Shown in pieces: positions 50,855-59,818 of a stretch of 64,000 nucleotides of DNA (position 1 is the first letter of the stretch; the number at the start of each line of letters is the position of its first letter). A program made the translations under genes and the position numbers. A model generated the notes under the pieces. It saw nothing but the letters and a program-made list of their open reading frames with translations, was not told the DNA's origin and did not search any database. This DNA comes from Planctomycetota bacterium (GTDB taxonomy: Bacteria > Planctomycetota > UBA11346), in assembly GCA_028280785.1 (NCBI GenBank), contig JANQLF010000116.1:1-64000 (forward strand), read 5' to 3'.

Positions 50855-52653
50855 GCGATCTTGATGTCGAAGAAGATTTAGCCAAGAAGTCATTGGACCG
50901 GGCAACGCTATTACGCCTGTGGGGATTAATGAAATCAGTGCGCTGGTTATTGATCAGCGTCATGGTGGTATCGACTTTTTTAATTCTTTGCGTTTTTGCT
51001 CGTCCCTATTTTATCGAATGGGCGATTGACTATGGCATCATAACGAGTGAAGACGACGCGATCAGTACTGATTTAGATTGGTTGTTGTTAATGGCTGCTG
51101 GTTTAGTTGGCATTTGGGTTGGTCGCTTCGGTGCATTTATTGCCAGTCGATATTTAGCCGGTGTCATGGCCTTTAAAATTTTGAACGATGTGCGTCGTCA
51201 GTTATTTGATCATGTGCACTCCTTAAGTATGCGCTTTTTTGATAAGACCAAAGTGGGCCGCATCGTTAGCCGTGCGGATAGCGATGTGAATCATATGGAA
51301 ATGGCGGTTATCGAGGGACCGGTATTAATCTACACGACCTTAGTGCGCTTTATTTTGGCTAGTACGGTCTTGTATATCTATAGCCCGCGGGTTTTATTTG
51401 CCTTGGCTCCGATTGTTCCCGTTTTGGCAGGTTCGATGTTCTTATTTCATAAAATCGGCACAGCGCTGTATGCAAAAATTACTGAAGCACGCAGTCGTGT
51501 CACCGCGCATTTGGTCGAAACCATTGGTGGTATTCGTATTTTACAGCAATTGGCTCAAGAGAAGCATAATCGTGGTGAATACGAAGAGAAATTAAATTAT
51601 CTAGACCTGCGCGTCTGGCGTGGCGCCTTGGGCTGGTCATGGTTCTTCCCATTCATTTTAATTCTGTTTATGGGCGGTTTATGCATTGTGATCTGGCAGG
51701 GTGGCACGGCACTACGTGAAGGTGAATTAACCATTGGCGAGTTTACGACTTGTACTTTTTACGTGTTTTTATTCTTAGGCCCATTAGCTGATTTAGGCAT
51801 GTTGTATGAGCATTTGGCGCGCGGTATTGCTTCGGCACAACGCATCTTTTTATTGCTCGACACCGAAGCAGAGATTGTCGATGATGGAGAGGCCTATGAC
51901 CTGAAGGAAGTCAAAGGCGAATTGGAATTTAAAGATGTGCGTTTTGCTTACAACGAAGGCGAATGGGTCTTGCATGGTGTGAATTTACAAGTGCCTGCCG
52001 GACAAAACCTAGCCATCGTTGGCCCAACCGGTCATGGCAAGTCAACCATGGTGCAATTACTCGCGCGCTTTTACGACATTCAAGAAGGCACGATCAGCAT
52101 CGATGGTCATGACATCAGCAAGGTAACCCAGGCAAGCTTACATAAAAATGTCGGCGTAGTTTTACAGGATAATATTTTATTCACCGGATCTATCTTAGAT
52201 AATTTACGTCTAGCGAAACAAGATGCGACTGACGAAGAATTAATCAAAGCCTGCAAAGATCTCAAGGCTGACGAAGTGATTGAGCGCTTGCCGAATAAAT
52301 ATGAAACCCAAGTCGGTGCACGTGGTGACCAGCTTAGTCACGGTCAACGTCAATTGGTCTGCTTAGTACGCGCTTACCTCGCTGATCCAGCAGTCTTGGT
52401 TTTAGATGAAGCGACTTCCTCGATTGATGTCTACACCGAACAACAGGTACAAAAAGCCTTATGGCGTTTATGCGAAGGCCGTACCGCGATTATTATTGCC
52501 CATCGTTTAGCAACCATCCGCGATGCTGACAGCATTATTGTGATAAACGAAGGTAACATTGTCGAACAAGGTAAACATCAAGAACTCGTCGATAGTGGTG
52601 GTAAATATGCCGAACTTTACGAAAGCTACAAAAAAGGTGGCATCGTCGAATAG
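50851..52653 (+). CDS. ABC exporter half-transporter, consensus-site subunit
   Basis: A 600-residue partner of the previous gene. Six membrane helices are followed by an ATPase domain with Walker A GPTGHGKST near 390, a changed signature LSHGQRQLVCLVRA near 493, and Walker B VLVLDEATSSID near 515 with the catalytic Glu. In heterodimeric exporters one ATP site combines the degenerate Walker B of one subunit with the altered signature of the other, as seen here. GGAGG precedes the ATG inside the first gene. Confidence 0.92.
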   Translation: MSDLDVEEDLAKKSLDRATLLRLWGLMKSVRWLLISVMVVSTFLILCVFARPYFIEWAIDYGIITSEDDAISTDLDWLLLMAAGLVGIWVGRFGAFIASRYLAGVMAFKILNDVRRQLFDHVHSLSMRFFDKTKVGRIVSRADSDVNHMEMAVIEGPVLIYTTLVRFILASTVLYIYSPRVLFALAPIVPVLAGSMFLFHKIGTALYAKITEARSRVTAHLVETIGGIRILQQLAQEKHNRGEYEEKLNYLDLRVWRGALGWSWFFPFILILFMGGLCIVIWQGGTALREGELTIGEFTTCTFYVFLFLGPLADLGMLYEHLARGIASAQRIFLLLDTEAEIVDDGEAYDLKEVKGELEFKDVRFAYNEGEWVLHGVNLQVPAGQNLAIVGPTGHGKSTMVQLLARFYDIQEGTISIDGHDISKVTQASLHKNVGVVLQDNILFTGSILDNLRLAKQDATDEELIKACKDLKADEVIERLPNKYETQVGARGDQLSHGQRQLVCLVRAYLADPAVLVLDEATSSIDVYTEQQVQKALWRLCEGRTAIIIAHRLATIRDADSIIVINEGNIVEQGKHQELVDSGGKYAELYESYKKGGIVE

Positions 52654-52665
52654 ATCATTTTTAGC

Positions 52666-52770
52666 AAACTAGTATGGGTCTTGGTCCGTAGCTGCGCAAC
52701 TCTTGGTTTTAGTTTACGGTCTTGGAAACTAAGACTAAGACCGAAGCCAAGACTGATACTAGTTAGCTAT
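52666..52770. repeat. ACTAGTAT inverted-repeat element R1
   Basis: An imperfect palindrome bounded by AACTAGTAT and ATACTAGTT. Inside are GTCTTGGTC on the left and ACTAAGACTAAGACC on the right. It matches element R2 (58669-58752) over its whole length, but has about 20 extra bases (CGTAGCTGCGCAACTCTTGG) in the left arm. It follows the ABC exporter operon. Confidence 0.85.
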
Positions 52771-52986
52771 TTTCATCTTATTCTCCTTCAGTGAAAGTCT
52801 CTCTATTTCCTCTGTGATTTCCGTGATAGAATAATTATATTGACAATATTGAGTTTGTTTTAGATTGCGATCATCATGAATAACTTGTGTAACATGTCCG
52901 TATCAATTATGACTCACAATGTGATCGAAAATCCGATCATAAGACGTAAGCGCATGTGCTAATTTAATGTATTAACCAATCACTGT

Positions 52987-53017
52987 AAGCCGCTTGCCTA
53001 TCGCAAGCGGCTTTTTT
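52987..53017 (+). terminator. strong intrinsic terminator just before a start codon
   Basis: AAGCCGCTTGC, loop CTATC, GCAAGCGGCTT and a T-run. It ends 13 bases before the GNAT ATG (53031), so it must terminate a transcript that starts upstream or act as an attenuator for the GNAT gene. Confidence 0.92.
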
Positions 53018-53030
53018 AATGGAGTTTATC

Positions 53031-53861
53031 ATGAGCGTTAGTTTTACGAGTTGTCAAACACTCGATGATTTAGAATCTCAGATAGGTCACTGGCTACGAG
53101 AAACGCCGGCCATGTTCTGTTTGATTTGCGGTATTTTGGATAATCCGAAATTTACCTCGTGGTGTGGTGTTTTGTCAAATAACGATGAGGCAAGGGCAGT
53201 TATTTTACAATCAAGTGGTTATCCGCTCTTAATTGCGACCCCATTCGAGGTCGATCCTGATCTCATTCCACTTATTTGGCAGGAATCATTGCGAGCAGGT
53301 CGCGAGTGTATAGGCATTAATGGACCTGAATCATGGGTGCGCGTACTGGAAGCAACGAGTAAATGGAAAAGCATAGAGCCAATGGGCATTGCCTTGCATC
53401 ATTTAGTTGGTGAGCCGCAATTGTTGCATCCTTGTGATGGTAAAGCGCGCACGGCAACGGCCGATGATGCGCAAACTATTTTTGAATTTATGCATGGATT
53501 CCATGATGATGTCGATAGCAACGAAAACTCTCGAACTATAGATGTCGAAGAAATAAACAATGTTATTGATGCATATATGCTTTGGGAAGTTGACGGCGAA
53601 ATTGTCTCTATGTGTAAGCGTATCAGGCCTGTATTTGGTGGGTGCTCGATTGGCGCTGTTTACACACCTCCGCAATTTCGCGGTAAGGGTTATGCCAGCG
53701 CTGTGGTTCATGCATTATGCGAACAACTATTGCGTGAGGGCGTTACCTATATCGCGCTCTACACTGATTTAGCCAACCCGACGTCGAATAAAATATATCA
53801 TCAGATAGGTTTTCGAAAACTGAATGAGCAATTGCGTCTATTGTGGGATAAGCCTTCATAG
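53031..53861 (+). CDS. GNAT-family N-acetyltransferase
   Basis: The start used is ATG 53031 (MSVSFTSCQTLDD) with GGAG about 7 bases upstream; the track adds 4 residues. About 276 residues: an N-terminal GNAT-like half (GYPLLIATPFEVDPDLIPLIWQES) and a C-terminal catalytic GNAT domain with the acetyl-CoA loop YTPPQFRGKGYASAVVHALCEQLL near 218 and LYTDLANPTSNKIYHQIGFRKL. The acceptor amine is unknown. Confidence 0.88.
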   Translation: MSVSFTSCQTLDDLESQIGHWLRETPAMFCLICGILDNPKFTSWCGVLSNNDEARAVILQSSGYPLLIATPFEVDPDLIPLIWQESLRAGRECIGINGPESWVRVLEATSKWKSIEPMGIALHHLVGEPQLLHPCDGKARTATADDAQTIFEFMHGFHDDVDSNENSRTIDVEEINNVIDAYMLWEVDGEIVSMCKRIRPVFGGCSIGAVYTPPQFRGKGYASAVVHALCEQLLREGVTYIALYTDLANPTSNKIYHQIGFRKLNEQLRLLWDKPS

Positions 53862-53883
53862 TTTCGTGGAACGCAGTAAAAAT

Positions 53884-53942
53884 GCCTGATCGGAAGTAGA
53901 ACAGTCATGCGCCTGTATTCTGTTTTCCGGTCGGGCTCTTTT
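53884..53942 (+). terminator. probable terminator after the GNAT gene
   Basis: GCCTGATCGGAA pairs with TTCCGGTCGGGC (two G-U pairs); an inner AACAG / CTGTT stem follows, and then a CTCTTTT run. A long but plausible intrinsic terminator. Confidence 0.65.
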
Positions 53943-54027
53943 GCATAAGCCTCTATTTTTCAGTCGTTTAGAAATACCCGCTCGAGTGTTCTAAAGGCAT
54001 TGTGAGGCAATTTCTTGACTCAAAAAT

Positions 54028-54045
54028 AATTAACATATGTTAATT
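54028..54045. promoter_or_regulatory. 18-bp palindromic operator candidate
   Basis: AATTAACATATGTTAATT is a perfect palindrome 76 bases before the BNR-protein gene. The operon encodes its own GntR-type regulator two genes down, so this is the likely binding site for autoregulation. Confidence 0.6.
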
Positions 54046-54120
54046 GTAGATTGACGCCTTCAGTACTGCGAGAATGTGGTTGAGGGGTCTGAGTTGCGAT
54101 AGATACTCGGGAGTAGGCTC

Positions 54121-56046
54121 ATGCTTATACGCTACGGATTTATTTGTTTGCTAGTTCTTTTTGCTGAATCAATGCTCATGGCACAAGATTCAGCTCATAC
54201 AAAAGTACTGTTCGAAGGTCCTGGAAATTTCAAAACTTTTTCAGGTAAAGCTTACCAGGAAAAGTCATGGAAGCTTTGTGTAGACGATTACATATACAAA
54301 GACTTTTACCCAGTGCTGAAAGATAAAAATGACTACAAAGAGCCAAAGATGCCAGCGCCAGGAAAAATGCATCCAACAGTTGGTTTTAAAAAATTTGTAG
54401 ATACGCAATTTCATGTAAACCGCACTTTCTTTTCTTGTCGTGTTCTAGAAACGAAGCGTTTTGATCAGTTGGATAAGAATTTTCAATCAGTTAAGTCAGT
54501 TATCGATTTAACAGACTGGCGTGGCCATGAAGTGCTGCGCGTTGATATAAAATCGAAGGGTGATTTGGCCTTGTGGTGGTGTCTGATTGACGCCTATTTG
54601 CAGCCACCAATTGTTGGCAATTTTACATTGAAGAAAGACACTTGGTATACCTTAGAGTTTGACTTAGATGAGGCGGTTAAAAAACGAAAATTAGATTTGT
54701 CTGATATGCAGCAAACGTGGTTGGGCACTGGGCCGGGTGCACTTGGTTCCATAGCAAATTTACGTTTAGAGAAACGTTCGGTAAAAACCACTTATCCGGT
54801 GCTCAAAGATCCCAAAGCATTCGATCTGCCTGATTTACCAGAAAAAGTTGCTGCGCCTAAATTAGATATCAAAGCAGATGTTACTCCGCTAAAAGAAACA
54901 AAGCTGTTGACCTTTAATGCTGCCTGGGAAACGCGTCTTAATGATGCAAAAAGTAATGGGCTTGTTGCTATTTTTGACCAAAATCATGTATTTGTATTGC
55001 ACAAATTATATGAAGCCTATCCAAGGCTTACCGCAGATTCCAAAGTTAAGCGCACGCAATATAATAAGCCTTTAAGTGAATTGTTTGCTGCCCAGACCTT
55101 TGACGGTGGCAAGACATGGGTAGGTATGAAAGGTGACAAAGAGCCTACATTTATTTATACCAATCGCACCGAACGCTTTAAAATTATCGATAATCGCGGC
55201 GATATTATTTCGTGGAACAATAACGGTTGTGGCAGTAAGCCTTTCGGCCCGTGGCAACGCATGAGAAAATATTCATTCGAAGGCACCAAGGGCTGGACGC
55301 GCTGGAAACAAGACCGCGTCTTAGAAGAAGAAGCGCGACACTGCACTCATGGAACGATGGATTTTGTGCGCACACCAGACGGGCGCATTTGGGGAGCATT
55401 GGGTGTAGAAGGGCGTTGGGCACCGCCAAATTTCATCAATGTACATGCGAAGTTTTCTGACACTGACGGTAAGCATTGGATTTCATGGAATCCAGGATTT
55501 ACCAGTCGTATACCCGAAATGACAGATCAACATCCTGCTGGGATTGTGCCATTTGGGAAACATGTGGCAGTGGTTAAGAGAAATCATTTTAAATCTAAAG
55601 AGCCAGCAGCCTGGACTTATTTTGATGGCAAAAAATGGGTGAAACCAATGACGTTTCCAACTAACTATATTAATAGTGTTGAATCAGTTGGTAAGAATAA
55701 TGAAACAATAGTTGTGGCGACCTATACGAAAGGTTTAGGTGTTGTGAGTTGGGATGGTGAGTCATGGAATACCGAGCTCGATGAAAATGTGAAATTGTGC
55801 AAAAGCGGCGATACGCTCATGGCTTTAGCTGTCGATGATAAGAAAAACGAATTAAACGTTTATCATCGTTTGCCCGATGGAAAATGGATTGGACCAGAGG
55901 TAATCGGGATGGAAGCAACGACTGATATTTATATACCGCGTTTTTGCCCGGCAAACCTCGCCGCAGTGGCTTATGTGCCTAAAGAAAATAAGAAGCAAAT
56001 TAAAGTGCTGATGGTACCAAATAAACTGTGGAAGGAAGCTCAATAG
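54121..56046 (+). CDS. secreted BNR/Asp-box repeat protein (sialidase-like propeller)
   Basis: A 641-residue protein with the signal peptide MLIRYGFICLLVLFAESMLMA. The N-terminal half has a beta-sandwich look (DLTDWRGHEVLRVDIKSKGDLALWW). The C-terminal half carries propeller repeats with Asp-box-like turns (TFDGGKTW near 327, SDTDGKHW near 450) as in sialidases and related glycosidases. No clear catalytic arginine triad was found, so it may bind rather than cleave. GGGAG precedes the ATG. It is the first gene of a run with a GntR regulator and a sulfatase. Confidence 0.78.
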   Translation: MLIRYGFICLLVLFAESMLMAQDSAHTKVLFEGPGNFKTFSGKAYQEKSWKLCVDDYIYKDFYPVLKDKNDYKEPKMPAPGKMHPTVGFKKFVDTQFHVNRTFFSCRVLETKRFDQLDKNFQSVKSVIDLTDWRGHEVLRVDIKSKGDLALWWCLIDAYLQPPIVGNFTLKKDTWYTLEFDLDEAVKKRKLDLSDMQQTWLGTGPGALGSIANLRLEKRSVKTTYPVLKDPKAFDLPDLPEKVAAPKLDIKADVTPLKETKLLTFNAAWETRLNDAKSNGLVAIFDQNHVFVLHKLYEAYPRLTADSKVKRTQYNKPLSELFAAQTFDGGKTWVGMKGDKEPTFIYTNRTERFKIIDNRGDIISWNNNGCGSKPFGPWQRMRKYSFEGTKGWTRWKQDRVLEEEARHCTHGTMDFVRTPDGRIWGALGVEGRWAPPNFINVHAKFSDTDGKHWISWNPGFTSRIPEMTDQHPAGIVPFGKHVAVVKRNHFKSKEPAAWTYFDGKKWVKPMTFPTNYINSVESVGKNNETIVVATYTKGLGVVSWDGESWNTELDENVKLCKSGDTLMALAVDDKKNELNVYHRLPDGKWIGPEVIGMEATTDIYIPRFCPANLAAVAYVPKENKKQIKVLMVPNKLWKEAQ

Positions 56047-56097
56047 AGACTTAATCCTAAGCACATCTAGACAACGGTTGATTGAAAATATATTTAT

Positions 56098-57303
56098 ATG
56101 TCCGTAATGAGCGACCTTTCCAAAAAAGATGCTGTTAAATCGCGTGTGCGAACGCTGATTAAAGAAGGGGTTTACTTGCCTGGCAGTAAATTGCCGTCGG
56201 ATACAGAGCTGCACGAAGAATTCGACGCTAGCAAAGTAACAGTGGTTCGTGCCCTCAAGGAATTAGAAGCCGAGGGCTATGTGTATCGTCGGCGTGGTAG
56301 TGGTACTTATATTAGACAACATCGTATGGCACCGATTGTTGAGGGAAAAAAATTTCGCATTGCGATAGCCTGGTTCACTCGTGTCTTCCCTGGCAAATTG
56401 CGTGATGATGCCTTGGGTGTGATTACTCGTTCGATGCTCAAAGAGCTTGGATTAAACAATTTAAAACCGAAGTGGGCGGATAAATCCGAACATGACCAGC
56501 AAACTTGGGCACAATGGGATGCAGGGGACAGTCCGGTTTGCGTTGATGTTCTGGGGCCGTCAGCGGATTGTTTAGAACGTCATCCACCATTGGAATTAAT
56601 AAAAGAAGGTGCATACGATGCAGTTGTTTGTGTATCTTTGGATCATGAGCCGTGGTTGTCTGATTTACTCAAATTAAAAATTCCTGTTATCATTGTTGAT
56701 TTCATGTCGAGACAGTTTGACCTAAAAGCGGACCAGGTCTTTTACGATTCAGTGAGCGCCTATCAGGAAGTCGTGCACCACCTCATCAATAAAGGATGCA
56801 CAAACATTCACTTTGTTGGTGGCTTAGTGCACCCACAACTTGAGTCACGAGAAGGGCTCAGTGTAGAGGACGCGAAGCGTAAACGTTTCGATAAGAAAAA
56901 TAAAATGATCGAGCCGGATTCGTATTTTCGTCTAAGTGCTTTTAAACAAATCATGGAAGAAATGGGACGAATAGTGAACGAAAAAATGATTCACTATACG
57001 TTTTTAGGTTCCCAGGATACGGATACATTTGCTGAAACCATGGCTACACGTAAAGACGCTCCAGATGCATTTATTTGCCACAGTGCTACGCAGGCAGAAA
57101 GTATTCGCAAGGCCTTTCGTAAACAAAAGAAAAAAGTCTTAGCGATTGGCGCCGGGCAGAAGGGCAAAGCGAGCGCATTAAGCATTTTAGATGACAATGT
57201 GCAGCTCGGGCAAGTAGCCGGCGCCATTTTGATTTCACGTTTGAAGCAACCAGGGCGTATTCCACTGCGCGTCGGTGTGCCGCTTCAATTTAAATCAAAA
57301 TAA
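56098..57303 (+). CDS. GntR-family regulator with LacI-like ligand-binding domain
   Basis: A 401-residue regulator. Residues about 10-75 are a winged HTH of the GntR type (YLPGSKLPSDTELHEEFDASKVTVVRALKELEAEGYVYRRRGSGTYI). The rest resembles the periplasmic-binding-protein-like sensor of LacI-type proteins (YDAVVCVSLDHEPW, IPVIIVDFMSR, NIHFVGGLVHP, LDDNVQLGQVAGAILISRL). Such hybrids sense sugars. It lies 51 bases after the BNR gene and 31 before the sulfatase gene, and probably regulates this operon through the palindrome at 54028. Confidence 0.9.
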   Translation: MSVMSDLSKKDAVKSRVRTLIKEGVYLPGSKLPSDTELHEEFDASKVTVVRALKELEAEGYVYRRRGSGTYIRQHRMAPIVEGKKFRIAIAWFTRVFPGKLRDDALGVITRSMLKELGLNNLKPKWADKSEHDQQTWAQWDAGDSPVCVDVLGPSADCLERHPPLELIKEGAYDAVVCVSLDHEPWLSDLLKLKIPVIIVDFMSRQFDLKADQVFYDSVSAYQEVVHHLINKGCTNIHFVGGLVHPQLESREGLSVEDAKRKRFDKKNKMIEPDSYFRLSAFKQIMEEMGRIVNEKMIHYTFLGSQDTDTFAETMATRKDAPDAFICHSATQAESIRKAFRKQKKKVLAIGAGQKGKASALSILDDNVQLGQVAGAILISRLKQPGRIPLRVGVPLQFKSK

Positions 57304-57334
57304 TTAAATCTTTTATTATTTGTTAAGGAATCCC

Positions 57335-58663
57335 ATGGCCAAAACACAGCCAAATATTCTCTTTATTTTTACTGATCAGCAATCAGCTTCGATGATGAGT
57401 TGTGCGGGTAACAGCTGGGTCAAGACGCCAGCTATGGATAGCATTGCTGAATCTGGTGTGCGTTTTGAACGTGCCTATTGCAGTAATCCGGTGTGCACAC
57501 CATCGCGCTTTAGTGTGTTTACGGGGCGTATGCCGAGTGAAGTTGGGATATCTTATAATGAACAAATATCGGCGGAACGTTTTGATGAAACCATGAAACG
57601 CCAAAGTCTTGGGCACTTAATGCGCGAGGCGGGTTATGATAGTGCATACGCTGGTCGGGTACATACACCGGGTTATTCGATTGACGATGTTGGTTTTGAA
57701 TTGTTGACCCGCGACAGTCGCGAGGGATTGGCAACAGATTGCGAGGAATTCATCAAACGTGAACGCGATAAGCCGTTTTTCTTATTTGCCTCGTATACCA
57801 ATCCCCATGACATTTGTTATATGGGTATCCGTGATTGCCCGAGTGATGAGTTTAAACAACGACAGCATAAATTTTTAGAAGAATTTGCTAATTTAGATGA
57901 GGCGCTATTGCTCCCTCCAGGAATAAGTGAGGAAGAATTTTTCATCAAGCATTGTCCGCCGTTACCAGCTAATTTTGAACCACAAAAAAATGAACCTGGG
58001 GCGATAGATTATTTATTACACCAGCGTCCTTTCAGGCTACATGCACGCGAGCAATATACCGACAAACAATGGCGACTGCATCGTTGGGCCTATGCGAAAT
58101 TAACAGAGCGCGTTGATTCCAATATTGCTGACTTATTACGTATGTTAAGAGAAAGTGGACAGGCTAGTAATACCATCGTTGTTTTATCGAGTGATCACGG
58201 TGATCACGATGCCTCTCACCGTTTGGAGCATAAAACCATTCCTTATGAGGAAGCTGCCAATATTCCGATGATCGCTTCTGGCCCAGGAATAAAACCAAGA
58301 TCTGTAGATAAAGACCATTTAATTTCCAATGGACTCGATCTATTACCGACCTTTTGTGATTACGCTGGCGTTGCAGCGCCAAGTGATTTGAAGGGTCGCA
58401 GTCTACGTCCAATTTTAGAAGGCAAAAATCAAGACGCTTGGCATGAATTCATTCCGATAGAATGTGAAGTCGGTCAGGCATTGGTAACGAGTACGCATAA
58501 ATACATTCGTTATGATCGCGGCAAAAACGCCGAACAATTATACGATTTACAAATGGATCACGGTGAAACCCGTAATGCTATCAATGATCCTGATCAGCAA
58601 ATTTCTTTACAAGAATTGCGAACGCGATTCGACAGTATTTATGGTGAAGTGCAGCGTTGTTAA
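57335..58663 (+). CDS. sulfatase (CTPSR active site)
   Basis: A 442-residue sulfatase from ATG 57335 (MAKTQPNILFIFTDQQ) with AAGGA upstream; the track adds 5 residues. The formylglycine Cys is C54 in NPVCTPSRFSVFTG; the metal residues include the DQ of FTDQQ and SSDHGDHDASH near 290. No signal peptide is seen. It is the third gene of the BNR / GntR / sulfatase operon, so its substrate is probably the inducer of the GntR regulator or a related sulfated glycan. Confidence 0.94.
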   Translation: MAKTQPNILFIFTDQQSASMMSCAGNSWVKTPAMDSIAESGVRFERAYCSNPVCTPSRFSVFTGRMPSEVGISYNEQISAERFDETMKRQSLGHLMREAGYDSAYAGRVHTPGYSIDDVGFELLTRDSREGLATDCEEFIKRERDKPFFLFASYTNPHDICYMGIRDCPSDEFKQRQHKFLEEFANLDEALLLPPGISEEEFFIKHCPPLPANFEPQKNEPGAIDYLLHQRPFRLHAREQYTDKQWRLHRWAYAKLTERVDSNIADLLRMLRESGQASNTIVVLSSDHGDHDASHRLEHKTIPYEEAANIPMIASGPGIKPRSVDKDHLISNGLDLLPTFCDYAGVAAPSDLKGRSLRPILEGKNQDAWHEFIPIECEVGQALVTSTHKYIRYDRGKNAEQLYDLQMDHGETRNAINDPDQQISLQELRTRFDSIYGEVQRC

Positions 58664-58668
58664 TTTAG

Positions 58669-58752
58669 TAAACTAGTATGAGTCTTAGTCTTAGTTAACG
58701 GTCTTGGGTACTAAGACTAAGACCAAAGCAAAGACTGATACAAGTTAGCTAT
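58669..58752. repeat. ACTAGTAT inverted-repeat element R2
   Basis: AAACTAGTATGAGTCTTAGT on the left and ACTAAGACTAAGACC ... GATACAAGTT on the right; the perfect inner stem is GTCTTAGTCTTAGT / ACTAAGACTAAGAC. It matches R1 without the 20-base insertion. Its right end includes the stop codon of the lipase gene and follows the sulfatase gene by 5 bases. Confidence 0.88.
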
Positions 58753-59557
58753 CTATTTTATTCTCTGCTAACACGGCCAATCGCTGCGAATAATTTATCG
58801 GCGCATGATCGCTTAAATGCTTGGGTGTGCTAAACCATAAAGTTGGATCTTTAAGGCGTTCTTTGAAGCGATCGCGTTTGCGTTCTTCGGTGCCAAGCCA
58901 AAGGGCTTCACCGATATGTTTATAGATAAAACGGTCTTTGCTTGGTGGGAGATGTGTCACGATGTCATCTCTGTTGCAGCAACGTAAATGAAAAATATGT
59001 TCAAATTGTTGTGAAAATGTTTCATCACCAACTCGTGGTGAGCCAAAGGTAAATAAGGCATTGGCTTTACAGGTGAGTGCTGCGATGGAGGCCATTGCGC
59101 CACCGAGGCTGTGACCACAGCAAATTAATTGTTTATAGGTGGGCATGTGTCTTCGTAAATGTTGCCAACATAAATCAAACGCTGCTAAAAATCCAGAATG
59201 AACTTTTCCATAATTGTCAAATTGTTCTAGCAGTGCATCAATATTGCGCAGCCAATTTTTAGGCTGGTTGGTGCCACGAAAGGCGAGTATGCAATTCTCT
59301 TGGTGCATCCAAATGCCTGCAGCAAGGTCTTCCACTTCGCACCAATAGTGTTCGCTGCACTCAATCTGGTCTAATGCGCTCTGTCGTGCATGAGCATTGG
59401 TGTTGTAAGCGAGACGCGAACATTCGCTAAACAACCAGGCAAGCTGATGCTTATTATCCACATCAAAGGCTAATTCCCCAAAGACTGCTGGGCCTTGAAA
59501 GTATTCTTCACTATCGCCTGGCGTAAAAACCGCTGACCATGTCGCATCATCTAGCAT
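58745..59557 (-). CDS. lipase, class 3 family
   Basis: A 270-residue alpha/beta hydrolase. The nucleophile elbow is CCGHSLGGAMAS (Ser 150), preceded by NCILAFRGTNQPKNWLRNIDA and KVHSGFLAAFDLCW; the Asp lies in TFGSPRVGDETFS, and the His may be in DRFIYKHIGEA. It cleaves acyl esters, probably lipids. No signal peptide is visible. Its last codons and stop fall inside the R2 element, so the C-terminus may have been set by that element. Confidence 0.9.
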   Translation of the reverse strand: MLDDATWSAVFTPGDSEEYFQGPAVFGELAFDVDNKHQLAWLFSECSRLAYNTNAHARQSALDQIECSEHYWCEVEDLAAGIWMHQENCILAFRGTNQPKNWLRNIDALLEQFDNYGKVHSGFLAAFDLCWQHLRRHMPTYKQLICCGHSLGGAMASIAALTCKANALFTFGSPRVGDETFSQQFEHIFHLRCCNRDDIVTHLPPSKDRFIYKHIGEALWLGTEERKRDRFKERLKDPTLWFSTPKHLSDHAPINYSQRLAVLAENKIDS

Positions 59558-59631
59558 CGACGTGCAGTCTAGGCGACCAAGAATGGAATCCTATTGCTTG
59601 CTTGCCGCCGACTTTCTGCTGTGATGGACGT

Positions 59632-59817
59632 ATGGCGGTACAAATTCACTTCAGTAGTGATGACGGTGAAGAGATGGAAGAGATGTGGTCGAGTCCCGAT
59701 GCCTTTCACAACTGGGCAATTACTGAGGGCCTCTGCGGATCGTATACCGTTTATGAAGAGGATGAGGATGGCGACTGGATGGTAACCCTTAAAGGTCGGG
59801 TTGAAGGCGGACAATAA
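59632..59817 (+). CDS. small acidic hypothetical protein
   Basis: The start is MAVQIHFSSDDGEEMEEMW at 59632; the track start at 59539 overlaps the lipase gene on the other strand. About 61 residues, strongly acidic (YEEDEDGDWMVTLKG). It is followed directly by the HAD-like gene (TAATATGG, one base between stop and ATG). Function unknown. Confidence 0.6.
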   Translation: MAVQIHFSSDDGEEMEEMWSSPDAFHNWAITEGLCGSYTVYEEDEDGDWMVTLKGRVEGGQ

Positions 59818-59818
59818 T

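Larger units (their letters stand above)
52654..53030. other. 377-base intergenic region: inverted-repeat element, possible small RNA, terminator
   Basis: No protein gene seen. It contains the R1 inverted-repeat element (52666-52770), an AT-rich stretch with TTGACA at about 52839, a small hairpin TGATCG-AAAATC-CGATCA (52922-52939), and a strong terminator at 52987-53017. Hairpin plus terminator could be a short RNA or a leader that controls the GNAT gene. Confidence 0.55.
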
